This document shows positions 51,817 through 62,376 of a stretch of DNA of 64,000 nucleotides, piece after piece. The stretch is from Tragulus kanchil. Its lineage: Eukaryota; Chordata; Mammalia; Artiodactyla; Tragulidae. Made by a program: the position numbers and the translations under genes. The notes beneath the pieces were generated by a model that ran no database searches, was not told the DNA's origin, and was given only the letters and a program-made list of their open reading frames with translations. The DNA lies in contig JAIOJX010000030.1 in the NCBI GenBank assembly GCA_022376925.1, forward strand, positions 171,363,298 through 171,427,297. Direction: 5' to 3'. The first letter of the stretch is position 1, and each line of letters starts with the position of its first letter.

Positions 51817-53972
51817 GTCTTGGGAAAGTGGGTATTACTGAGGATTTGTCCATTTCTCTTAGTTCATTTTATTGGCCGATGTTCATAGCAGTTTCTTATG
51901 ATCTTTTATATTTCTGCGGTGTTGGTTGTAACTTCTTCTTCATTTCTGGTTTTATTGATTTGGGCTTTCTCTGTTTTTTTCTTGATGAGTGTGGCTAAAG
52001 ATTTATCAGTTTTATTTGCCTTTTCAAAGAACCAACTCTGAATTCCATTGATGTTTTCTGTTTTCTTTGAGTCTGTATTTCATTCATTTCTGCTCTGATC
52101 TTTATGATTCTTTCCTTCTACTAACATTTTGGGTTTTGTTTGTTATTTTTCTATAGTTACTTTAGGTCTAAGATTAGGGTGTTAATTTGAAATTTTTCTT
52201 GTTCCCTGATATACAAGCTCCCTTGTATGTTATTAGATTCAATAAGCATAAAATTGTTCTGTCAGTTTTCTGTGAAGTTTCAGAATGCTTTATTCTCAAT
52301 TTCAGTAGTTGCTGTAGAGTGGTAAAAAAAAAAAAAAAAAAAAAAACAAGTCATAGACAAGCATTGTTGTTGGCTTATAATTTGAGTAGTTAATATTGAA
52401 GGCCTACATAGGAACATTCCTGGTGTATGGTGTAATACATGCTGTTGATGCTGAAGTGTGAAGATGATCTGTAGCTTTGACCTCATTCTTTTTTTTTTTT
52501 TTTTTGGCCACTAATAATGATCTTTCATTTATCTATTTCCATCCGTCTTTGTTCCTTAGCCTGTGTGGGCCTCCCATTGCAGTGGCCTCTCTCGTCACAG
52601 AGCAATGACTGTGGGTGCACGCTCTCCAGAGCTCTGGCTCAGTAGTTGTATATATCAATCCAGCTGCTATGTGGCACGTGAGATCTTCCCAGGCCAGGGA
52701 TTGAACCGATGCCCCTTGCAATGCAAGGCAGTGTCCCTACCCACTGGACCAACAGGGAAGCCCTTTGACCACATTCTTAATGATGTATGTGCCTCCATCC
52801 TACTCATTCTTTCCCTGGTGGTTAGGATCCACATTCAGAGAGCCTGTTCTGTGCAATAAATATACAGGAAGATATTCTTGTACAAATTTTAGTGATTGTC
52901 CATTTTTTCTTGGAAAGTGGGTATTACTGAGGATTTGTCCATTTCTCTTAGTTCATTTTATTGGCCGATGTTCATAGCAGTTTCTTATGATCTTTTATAT
53001 TTCTGCGGTGTTGGTTGTAACTTCTTCTTCATTTCTGGTTTTATTGATTTGGGCTTTCTCTGTTTTTTTCTTGATGAGTGTGGCTAAAGATTTATCAGTT
53101 TTATTTGCCTTTTCAAAGAACCAACTCTGAATTCCATTGATGTTTTCTGTTTTCTTTGAGTCTGTATTTCATTCATTTCTGCTCTGATCTTTATGATTCT
53201 TTCCTTCTACTAACATTTTGGGTTTTGTTTGTTATTTTTCTATAGTTACTTTAGGTCTAAGATTAGGGTGTTAATTTGAAATTTTTCTTGTTCCCTGATA
53301 TACAAGCTCCCTTGTATGTTATTAGATTCAATAAGCATAAAATTGTTCTGTCAGTTTTCTGTGAAGTTTCAGAATGCTTTATTCTCAATTTCAGTAGTTG
53401 CTGTAGAGTGGTAAAAAAAAAAAAAAAAAAAAAACAAGTCATAGACAAGCATTGTTGTTGGCTTATAATTTGAGTAGTTAATATTGAAGGCCTACATAGG
53501 AACATTCCTGGTGTATGGTGTAATACATGCTGTTGATGCTGAAGTGTGAAGATGATCTGTAGCTTTGACCTCATTCTTTTTTTTTTTTTTTTTGGCCACT
53601 AATAATGATCTTTCATTTATCTATTTCCATCCGTCTTTGTTCCTTAGCCTGTGTGGGCCTCCCATTGCAGTGGCCTCTCTCGTCACAGAGCAATGACTGT
53701 GGGTGCACGCTCTCCAGAGCTCTGGCTCAGTAGTTGTATATATCAATCCAGCTGCTATGTGGCACGTGAGATCTTCCCAGGCCAGGGATTGAACCGATGC
53801 CCCTTGCAATGCAAGGCAGTGTCCCTACCCACTGGACCAACAGGGAAGCCCTTTGACCACATTCTTAATGATGTATGTGCCTCCATCCTACTCATTCTTT
53901 CCCTGGTGGTTAGGATCCACATTCAGAGAGCCTGTTCTGTGCAATAAATATACAGGAAGATATTCTTGTACA
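51817..53972. repeat. Tandem duplication D16, offset 1089
   Basis: Copy 1 is about 51820-52908, copy 2 is 52909 to about 53972. They differ in the long poly-A at 52324-52346 (shorter at 53413-53434). The end of copy 1 ('gtacaaattttagtgattgtcc') is not the continuation seen in copy 2 ('gtacatgaagatgacttt'), a corrupted contig end. The SINE at 52491 is doubled. Confidence 0.94.
52491..52762 (-). repeat. CHR-like tRNA SINE, older, with long TSD
   Basis: Inverted copy without the G-rich run; many substitutions in the head ('ttgaaccgatgccccttgca', 'gaccaacagggaagcc'). A 16-base target duplication with one mismatch flanks it: ctttgacc(t/a)cattctt at 52475-52490 and 52763-52778. Duplicated at 53579-53850 by D16. 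Confidence 0.92.
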
Positions 53973-54137
53973 TGAAGATGACTTTGAGGATTCTCAGGTT
54001 CCCTTGGAATGTTTTTGTAATTATAAAAATTAGAGACCTTCACCATCCAAGACACTGTTGGTTTTAAGCTACCCATATAGCATTTTTGGTGATTTTGATT
54101 TTCTTAGCCTAGCTGAAGTTACCTTAAATTACCTCAT

Positions 54138-54331
54138 GTTGGTGTTAGTCTCTCAGTCGTGTCTGACTCTGCAACCCCATGGATGGAAGCTCGCCAGGCT
54201 CCTCTGTCTATGGGAAGCCCCAGGCAAGAATACTGAAGTGCATAGCCAGGGAATTTTAGTAATCCAGGGATGGAATCCAGTGTCCTGAATTGCAGGCAGA
54301 TTCTTTACCATCTCAGCCACCAGGGAAACCC
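54138..54331 (-). repeat. Bov-A2 SINE, inverted
   Basis: 'gtgttagtctctcagtcgtg', 'ggcaagaatactgaagtgca', 'attgcaggcagattctttac' and head 'cagccaccagggaaaccc'. Full-length but diverged. Confidence 0.88.
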
Positions 54332-54391
54332 TTACTTGTGGCAAATGACTCAGGTCAGTGCATTGTGGCATCAGTTTAAGAGTCCCTCCTG

Positions 54392-54530
54392 GAGAAGGGA
54401 GTGGCAATCCACTCCAGTATTCTTGCCTGAAGAATCCCAGAATCCCATGAATAGAGGAGCCTGATGGGCTATAGTCCCTGGGGTCTGAAAGAGTTGGACA
54501 TGACTGAGCAGCTAAGAGCAACTAACTTTA
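54392..54530 (+). repeat. Bov-A monomer, sense
   Basis: 'tggagaagggagtggcaatc', 'cactccagtattcttgcctg', 'gaggagcctgatgggctata' and 'gagttggacatgactgagca'. It faces the inverted Bov-A2 just upstream, so the two can pair as an inverted repeat with a spacer of about 60 bases plus the Bov-A2 head. Confidence 0.85.
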
Positions 54531-54556
54531 GGGGCACTTTAGGAGCCCCTAAAGTT
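54524..54556. repeat. Perfect 12-base inverted repeat
   Basis: 'aactttaggggc' (54524-54535) and 'gcccctaaagtt' (54545-54556) pair perfectly around a 9-base loop, at the tail of the Bov-A monomer. Probably a chance or replication-slippage palindrome; no T run follows to make a Pol III terminator. Confidence 0.85.
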
Positions 54557-54879
54557 AAAGAAGCAGAGATGTATATCAGCAGATGATCTAAGTCACTGTG
54601 TTTTCCCAGTATGCCAGTTTGAGAAGCTTTGAAAAGATAGATATTTAAATGTCAAGATATCAGTATTGGGCTGGTTACCTCAAAATAAAAATAAGGAAAC
54701 CAGTGTCCTCTGCCAAGCACCTCAGATAATAACCCAGATATAGCATGAAAGAGAGGAGAAAAGGGAGATTCAGGAGGGAAGGAGAGAGAAAAAGTGAAGC
54801 AAAAATCTGAAACTTTGCCACAGTGGATGTCCTTTGAAGGAGATGGGCTTGATCAGTCAGAGCTAATATTTAGATTCAG

Positions 54880-55372
54880 AAGCATTTGTATTTTTAACTG
54901 CATCAGATGAATCAAATCCCTTTTTAATCTAAGGAGTACTTCTGTAATGGTTAAAAAGTAATGCATTATAGCATTAACTGCATTAAACATATTTGCTCAT
55001 TGCCTGAAATTACCACATCGGTCAAAAAGATTGCAATTGGCTTGGTATATAAACCAATTAAATAGAAGGAGAATACCATTATCTGAAAAATGCACACCAA
55101 AGGAGCTACTAGAAAGATTAACTTCTACATGGAATTTAGGAGTTTATCAGAGAGAATTACCTAGCTGACACAATGCAGAAGAGCTGATTCTAACTAGTCT
55201 TACCACCGTGTAATACTTCTTAATCCTGGAGTACGCAATGCCTGCATGGTTAGTGCCCTTACCAAAAGGATAAGCCATTTCTCACGTAGAGAAATGGTGT
55301 GATACAACTGGTGCAATAAGTTGATACCATGGAATAAGAGGGGTTATACATTGAAGTTGTCCATTTTTACTG
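54880..55372. other. Repeat-free, ATTA-rich non-coding stretch
   Basis: No transposon recognised. It is AT-rich with homeodomain-type cores and palindrome-like phrases such as 'taatgcattatagcatta' at 54959-54976. This might be conserved regulatory DNA, but I have no comparison to show it. Doubled at about 55968-56460. Confidence 0.2.
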
Positions 55373-55470
55373 GTTATCAGAATTGCCTGGAATGCTTGTT
55401 AATTATGTAGAATTCAGAGTTCCAAGCTAAGTTCTGAGTCATGAGATCCAGGGCAATGTAATCTGCTATT
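55373..55470 (+). repeat. MER5A-like hAT MITE fragment (copy at 56461)
   Basis: 'ttatcagaattgcctggaat', 'gcttgttaattatgtagaat' and 'tctgagtcatgagatccagg' follow MER5A in order, strongly diverged. The second copy belongs to D17. Confidence 0.5.
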
Positions 55471-56611
55471 GCAGGCATACCATGCAGGTATAGCACAGCT
55501 GGCTCTTACAATACACTTTAAAATTTGGTATGACTTCTTAGTGTGTGAATGCAGAAATGGAGATAGCTTAGTGGTGTGACCTTGATGAGGTCTTTTAAAT
55601 TCTAAGATCTAGAACCAAGGCTGAAACACAAGGATCTGCTGCATTAGCACTGCCTGGGTCTCTGCTGACTCATATCATGCTAGCCCTAAGGTCTAGATGG
55701 CACCAAGCCTCCTACACTTTTACTTGGCCAGCTGTAAATTCAGAAGTTTCCATCACCCCTTTTAGGCTTGCTTTAAAAATAAAAGGAAACCAGTGTCCTC
55801 TGCCAAGCACCTCAGATAATAACCCAGATATAGCATGAAAGAGAGGAGAAAAGGGAGATTCAGGAGGGAAGGAGAGAAAAAGTGAAGCAAAAATCTGAAA
55901 CTTTGCCACAGTGGATGTCCTTTGAAGGAGATGGGCTTGATCAGTCAGAGCTAATATTTAGATTCAGAAGCATTTGTATTTTTAACTGCATCAGATGAAT
56001 CAAATCCCTTTTTAATCTAAGGAGTACTTCTGTAATGGTTAAAAAGTAATGCATTATAGCATTAACTGCATTAAACATATTTGCTCATTGCCTGAAATTA
56101 CCACATCGGTCAAAAAGATTGCAATTGGCTTGGTATATAAACCAATTAAATAGAAGGAGAATACCATTATCTGAAAAATGCACACCAAAGGAGCTACTAG
56201 AAAGATTAACTTCTACATGGAATTTAGGAGTTTATCAGAGAGAATTACCTAGCTGACACAATGCAGAAGAGCTGATTCTAACTAGTCTTACCACCGTGTA
56301 ATACTTCTTAATCCTGGAGTACGCAATGCCTGCATGGTTAGTGCCCTTACCAAAAGGATAAGCCATTTCTCACGTAGAGAAATGGTGTGATACAACTGGT
56401 GCAATAAGTTGATACCATGGAATAAGAGGGGTTATACATTGAAGTTGTCCATTTTTACTGGTTATCAGAATTGCCTGGAATGCTTGTTAATTATGTAGAA
56501 TTCAGAGTTCCAAGCTAAGTTCTGAGTCATGAGATCCAGGGCAATGTAATCTGCTATTGCAGGCATACCATGCAGGTATAGCACAGCTGGCTCTTACAAT
56601 ACACTTTAAAA

Positions 56612-58910
56612 TTTGGTATGACTTCTTAGTGTGTGAATGCAGAAATGGAGATAGCTTAGTGGTGTGACCTTGATGAGGTCTTTTAAATTCTAAGATCTAG
56701 AACCAAGGCTGAAACACAAGGATCTGCTGCATTAGCACTGCCTGGGTCTCTGCTGACTCATATCATGCTAGCCCTAAGGTCTAGATGGCACCAAGCCTCC
56801 TACACTTTTACTTGGCCAGCTGTAAATTCAGAAGTTTCCATCACCCCCTTTTAGGCTTGCTAATTTCTTAGAACAAGTGACGGAATCCAGGAAAGAACTG
56901 TACTTATGATTATAGTTTTAGTATAAAGGATATAACTCAGGAACAAATAGAAGAGACATAGAGGACAAGCTATGGGGGTTCAGAGTTTACATGCCCTTTC
57001 CAGGTACACCGCCCCTGCCCCTCCGCCCCGGTGCATCATTGTGTTCACCATCCTGGAAGCTCTCTGAACCTCTGAGTTTCTATTGGTCTTTCATTACAGA
57101 GACAAGACTGACAAATCGTTGGTCATTCGATTGAACTCTGTCTCCAGCCCTCTTCCTTCCCCAGAGATTGAGAGATGGGGCTGAAATTTCTACTGTTTAG
57201 TCCTGTCTGGTGTCTGTCGCTAGCCCCTCATCTGAGGCTACCTAGGGCTCAGGCTAGTGAGTTATCTCATTAGCATATGGGCTGAAAGGGCTTTTTCAGA
57301 TAACCAGAGACATGCCTACCAAGAAGTTCCCCAAATTTTAGGTGCTCTTTGCCAGGAACTCTAGATAAAGACCGCAAATGTTTTCTCTTAGATCACATCG
57401 TTCAATGGTGTTTTGAATAAATTGTTAAGAGAGTACTGTTTGACTAATCTGTAATATTGTGAAAGGAGACAGTTACTATCTGGGTCTGGACTGTGATATG
57501 GAAGAATATTCAAAATGATTATGTCTGCAGTTTGCATTTATTACTATTAAAAATGATGAGAAGCAAGATGATTTTATTGACTATTTTGCAACTCCTAAGT
57601 GCTATTACGATGTATAAGGGAAAAAAGATTTATATACAATGGTACATTTCCTTGTTAAAAAATAGGCTGTAGTAATAACGTCCAGTGGTGCTTTACAATT
57701 TGTAGTGTATTTTCAAGGGCATCATAATAAGCAGATAAGAGGGTTATACCCTGGCAAATTCTACAAAAATTTTTTGGTATGACTTCTTAGTGTGTGAATG
57801 CAGAAATGGAGATAGCTTAGTGGTGTGACCTTGATGAGGTCTTTTAAATTCTAAGATCTAGAACCAAGGCTGAAACACAAGGATCTGCTGCATTAGCACT
57901 GCCTGGGTCTCTGCTGACTCATATCATGCTAGCCCTAAGGTCTAGATGGCACCAAGCCTCCTACACTTTTACTTGGCCAGCTGTAAATTCAGAAGTTTCC
58001 ATCACCCCCTTTTAGGCTTGCTAATTTCTTAGAACAAGTGACGGAATCCAGGAAAGAACTGTACTTATGATTATAGTTTTAGTATAAAGGATATAACTCA
58101 GGAACAAATAGAAGAGACATAGAGGACAAGCTATGGGGGTTCAGAGTTTACATGCCCTTTCCAGGTACACCGCCCCTGCCCCTCCGCCCCGGTGCATCAT
58201 TGTGTTCACCATCCTGGAAGCTCTCTGAACCTCTGAGTTTCTATTGGTCTTTCATTACAGAGACAAGACTGACAAATCGTTGGTCATTCGATTGAACTCT
58301 GTCTCCAGCCCTCTTCCTTCCCCAGAGATTGAGAGATGGGGCTGAAATTTCTACTGTTTAGTCCTGTCTGGTGTCTGTCGCTAGCCCTCATCTGAGGCTA
58401 CCTAGGGCTCAGGCTAGTGAGTTATCTCATTAGCATATGGGCTGAAAGGGCTTTTTCAGATAACCAGAGACATGCCTACCAAGAAGTTCCCCAAATTTTA
58501 GGTGCTCTTTGCCAGGAACTCTAGATAAAGACCGCAAATGTTTTCTCTTAGATCACATCGTTCAATGGTGTTTTGAATAAATTGTTAAGAGAGTACTGTT
58601 TGACTAATCTGTAATATTGTGAAAGGAGACAGTTACTATCTGGGTCTGGACTGTGATATGGAAGAATATTCAAAATGATTATGTCTGCAGTTTGCATTTA
58701 TTACTATTAAAAATGATGAGAAGCAAGATGATTTTATTGACTATTTTGCAACTCCTAAGTGCTATTACGATGTATAAGGGAAAAAAGATTTATATACAAT
58801 GGTACATTTCCTTGTTAAAAAATAGGCTGTAGTAATAACGTCCAGTGGTGCTTTACAATTTGTAGTGTATTTTCAAGGGCATCATAATAAGCAGATAAGA
58901 GTTATTCAAC
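56612..58910. repeat. Tandem duplication D18, offset 1160-1161
   Basis: Copy 1 is 56612-57772, copy 2 is 57773 to about 58900. A homopolymer base differs ('agcccctcat' at 57222, 'agccctcat' at 58383). Copy 1 ends with corrupted text ('agagggttataccctggcaa') where copy 2 reads 'agagttattcaacacatc'. The first ~250 bases also occur in D17, so they are present three times (from 55525, 56612, 57773). Confidence 0.95.
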
Positions 58911-60620
58911 ACATCGTTGGATCAGGCTCCATGCTACACGCTGATGTGCGTGCTAACCCTGGCATATTTTCTGTCATCATGACTCTACTAGCTGGGCATT
59001 ATTACTATCCCCATTTTGCTAATGATAAAACCAAGCCATAAACAGATAGGTCAAGGTCACAAATTAGCACTAGCATGAGAAGTTAAAAGCTGGTTGATCT
59101 GAGTCCTGCATCCTGCACTCCACTTACAAGCCATACACTATAACCTGAAAGTAGAGAAGCGAATCCTGGTCTAGTAACAGGGATGGCTTGAATCTTGTGC
59201 TTGTCCAGCATACTTGGCATTTGACCTCAGACAGTCACTTTTTTTTTTTTTTAAGATTTATTTATTTATTTATTTGGTTGGGGTGGGAAGGGAGGGGAAC
59301 AGGCGGGCCACTTCTGTTGGTCTTTCATTTATCTATTTTCATCCATCTTTGTTCTTTGGCCCATGTGGGCCTCCCATTGCAGTGGCCTCTGTTGTTGCAG
59401 AGCACCGATTCTGGGCGCATGCGCTCCAGAGCTCCGTCTCAGTAGTTGGACACATCGGTCCAGCTGCTCCACGGCACGTGGGATCCTCCCAGGTCAAGGG
59501 TCGAACCGGCACCCCCTGCGCTGCAAGGCGGTGTCTTTACCCACTGGACCACCAAGAAGTTCCCCAAATTTTAGGTGCTCTTTGCCAGGAACTCTAGATA
59601 AAGACCGCAAATGTTTTCTCTTAGATCACATCGTTCAATGGTGTTTTGAATAAATTGTTAAGAGAGTACTGTTTGACTAATCTGTAATATTGTGAAAGGA
59701 GACAGTTACTATCTGGGTCTGGACTGTGATATGGAAGAATATTCAAAATGATTATGTCTGCAGTTTGCATTTATTACTATTAAAAATGATGAGAAGCAAG
59801 ATGATTTTATTGACTATTTTGCAACTCCTAAGTGCTATTACGATGTATAAGGGAAAAAAGATTTATATACAATGGTACATTTCCTTGTTAAAAAATAGGC
59901 TGTAGTAATAACGTCCAGTGGTGCTTTACAATTTGTAGTGTATTTTCAAGGGCATCATAATAAGCAGATAAGAGTTATTCAACACATCGTTGGATCAGGC
60001 TCCATGCTACACGCTGATGTGCGTGCTAACCCTGGCATATTTTCTGTCATCATGACTCTACTAGCTGGGCATTATTACTATCCCCATTTTGCTAATGATA
60101 AAACCAAGCCATAAACAGATAGGTCAAGGTCACAAATTAGCACTAGCATGAGAAGTTAAAAGCTGGTTGATCTGAGTCCTGCATCCTGCACTCCACTTAC
60201 AAGCCATACACTATAACCTGAAAGTAGAGAAGCGAATCCTGGTCTAGTAACAGGGATGGCTTGAATCTTGTGCTTGTCCAGCATACTTGGCATTTGACCT
60301 CAGACAGTCACTTTTTTTTTTTTTTTAAGATTTATTTATTTATTTATTTGGTTGGGGTGGGAAGGGAGGGGAACAGGCGGGCCACTTCTGTTGGTCTTTC
60401 ATTTATCTATTTTCATCCATCTTTGTTCTTTGGCCCATGTGGGCCTCCCATTGCAGTGGCCTCTGTTGTTGCAGAGCACCGATTCTGGGCGCATGCGCTC
60501 CAGAGCTCCGTCTCAGTAGTTGGACACATCGGTCCAGCTGCTCCACGGCACGTGGGATCCTCCCAGGTCAAGGGTCGAACCGGCACCCCCTGCGCTGCAA
60601 GGCGGTGTCTTTACCCACTG
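58478..60620. repeat. Tandem duplication D19, offset 1073
   Basis: Copy 1 is 58478-59550, copy 2 is 59551 to about 60623. Copy 1 ends inside a SINE head: 'gaccaccaagaagttcc' at the join against 'gaccaccagggaagccc' at 60621, with 'acca' shared. The segment 58478-58900 also occurs in D18, so it is present three times (from 57318, 58478, 59551). Confidence 0.95.
58990..59145 (-). repeat. MIR SINE, inverted (copy at 60063-60218)
   Basis: 'gcattattactatccccatt', 'ttgctaatgataaaaccaag', 'ggtcaaggtcacaaattagc' are the inverted MIR core. The second copy is from D19. Confidence 0.75.
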
Positions 60621-60637
60621 GACCACCAGGGAAGCCC
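60314..60637 (-). repeat. CHR-like tRNA SINE, full length
   Basis: Complete inverted element with TTTA tail, shortened G-rich run, middle with 'gttgttgcagagcaccgatt', inverted B-box region 'gggtcgaacc' and intact A box 'ccactggacca'. Target duplication cagacagtc(a/g)ctt at 60301-60313 and 60638-60650. The version at 59241-59556 is the same insertion, cut at its head by the D19 junction. Confidence 0.93.
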
Positions 60638-60650
60638 CAGACAGTCGCTT

Positions 60651-61421
60651 TTTAACCTCTACTTTCTCCTTTTACCATGTTCGGCAGGAGGTAAGTTGGG
60701 GTAGACGTTCTCTGACATGTTGAATTTAGCCATTTGTGATCTGATTCTAGAGTTTGACTTCTCCTCTTGTTTCATTCCTTATATTTTGGGAGGTGACATG
60801 TGTAAACCTGGGAGTTTGGAGGGTGAGGAGCAGCTTCCCGGAGAATCTCTAGGGCCAGTGCCTTCATATCCTTTCATGGTGTAAATTCTGATTCCAGCTT
60901 ACTTAATGCCAACCTATTTATTTTCTCTGCATATAAATGGGGACCATTTCACAGAGCCATATGCACAGTTTAAATGCAGACATCAAAATAAACAACATCC
61001 TGGGAAAACACCTTAAAAACCCACAGACTTAATATTGCTTATATTTTTTCATGAATGATTGAAATCTAGGAGTATCTGGCTGGCCGTCTTTTTTTTTTTT
61101 TTTTCCTCTACTGCTTGAAGAGCATAAACTTGTTCACATCATTCTGAGGCTTTGCTTTCTGGGTCTTACTTTCCAACAGGGCTCATGTTAGTTTTAAGTG
61201 AATTAAACACTCTGCACCTTAATTTGTATCCAATTACAGTAACGTGTGCCTCATGGGATTATCAGAAGGATGAAATGAGAGCTTGCAGACTACTTGCTAA
61301 ATGTTGTTGATATAAATCCAGCTTGGGCTTTTCTGAGTCCCCCATTACTGTCCTCTTTGCCCATTCTTGTCCTCAGCTCTGCAGGCAGCCAGTGTACAGG
61401 GAGGTCTTGGGTAACCTGCTG
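60651..61421. other. Non-coding stretch, nothing recognised
   Basis: Contains a poly-T run at about 61088-61104 without a recognisable retroposon body, and no coding signal. Confidence 0.4.
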
Positions 61422-61423
61422 GG

Positions 61424-61629
61424 CTTCCCTAGTGGCTCAGGTGGGAAAGGGTTTGCCTGCAATGCAGGAGACTCAGGTTCAGTTCCTGGGTTGGAAAGGG
61501 GATGGCTGGAGAAAGGGATGGCTACCCCTTAAGGATTCTTTCTGGAGAGTTCCGTGGACAGAGGAGCCTGGCGGGCTACAGTCCATGGGGTCACAAAGAG
61601 TCAGACACGACTGGTGACTAACACTTTTG
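61424..61629 (+). repeat. Bov-A2 SINE
   Basis: Sense Bov-A2 with head 'gggcttccctagtggctca', 'gtttgcctgcaatgcaggag', 'cagaggagcctggcgggcta', 'cagtccatggggtcacaaag' and 'agtcagacacgactgg'. It is the best-preserved Bov-A2 in the window. Confidence 0.92.
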
Positions 61630-62029
61630 GGATAGCCTGCTGGATAGGAAGGCATCTCACACTTGCTCTGGCTTGTTTTATTTTTAATCTTCTCCTATGA
61701 GTCTCCTATTTAGAGACAGAAAGAAACCATCTTGAGGATAAGTAGGTAATTCTCCCTCCTCCGTGTATAAATAGACTTTATCTCTATCTCAGATTTTTTT
61801 TCCCGAGAGACTTAAAATGGCTTCAGAAATAATACTGAGTTCTCAAGATCCCTGTTAAAGATGACTCTGAATCTTCTGCCCTTATGGTTAGTGTGACCTG
61901 CAGAGAGTCTTAGGTATGGGCCCCAAATCTGCATGGACCGCAGCGCCTTCAGCTTCCACCTGGTGTGTCTGTTCACACGGCAGGCACAAGGCAGCCAAGA
62001 GTACTCGTGCCGATGCTTTGTAGGGAGGC

Positions 62030-62210
62030 ATCATCATGGGCTAGTAAGTACTTGGATTTTGAAGGTAGACTTTCTGGATTCAAACCCTGGGTTTGCCACT
62101 GACTGGCTTGAGAATCTTTGGCCACTTAACTTGTCTCTGTCCTGGTTTTTTCATCTGTGCCGTAGAGTCAATAGCAGTCTCATAGAGTCATGGCCAGAAT
62201 GCCTGACAGC
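62030..62210 (+). repeat. MIR SINE
   Basis: 'ttctggattcaaaccctggg', 'tttgccactgactggcttga', 'ggccacttaacttgtctctg' and 'tttttcatctgtgccgtaga' match MIR from the B-box region onward. Confidence 0.8.
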
Positions 62211-62376
62211 TGAGACAGCATGTGTTCTGTATTGCTCTTCATATTTGCATAGATATAATAAAGGAAAGATATTTCCCTGTTAAGCTGGATACTTTATAGT
62301 GAAGGAAACATTATTATCAGAGATCAGGATACTGTGACAACATTAAAGTTTGTAAAAAGCTGTATTAAAGTCAGAG

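Larger units (their letters stand above)
49005..52230 (-). repeat. LINE-1, inverted, with nested insertions
   Basis: A long inverted L1 from its 3' UTR ('gaaatatagttgatgtaaaa', 'gtacctcttaatttcttacc') through the ORF2 C-terminal half ('aaatagtattccatggtgta', 'aaatcccactcaatcatggt', 'tcacctgtgaagccatgtgg', 'tttgggttttgtttgttatt'). It is interrupted by a second L1 3' end (49602) and two CHR-like SINEs (50149, 51045). Stops and indels break the reverse transcriptase frame throughout; it is dead. Its 3' UTR part is also seen at about 47920-48130, and its 5' part at 52909 onward, through D15 and D16. Confidence 0.8.
54683..56862. repeat. Tandem duplication D17, offset 1088-1090
   Basis: Copy 1 is about 54683-55772, copy 2 is 55773-56862. 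Differences: 'gagagagaaaaag' against 'gagagaaaaag', and 'atcaccccttt' against 'atcacccccttt'. The join follows a shared 'ggcttgct', after which copy 1 passes into the start of copy 2 ('ttaaaaataaaaggaaacc'). Confidence 0.95.

Noticed and set aside
52324..52347. Poly-A tract as the 3' end of a processed pseudogene
   Set aside because: The ~100 bases before it match nothing I recognise, and I could not find a target duplication; left unassigned.
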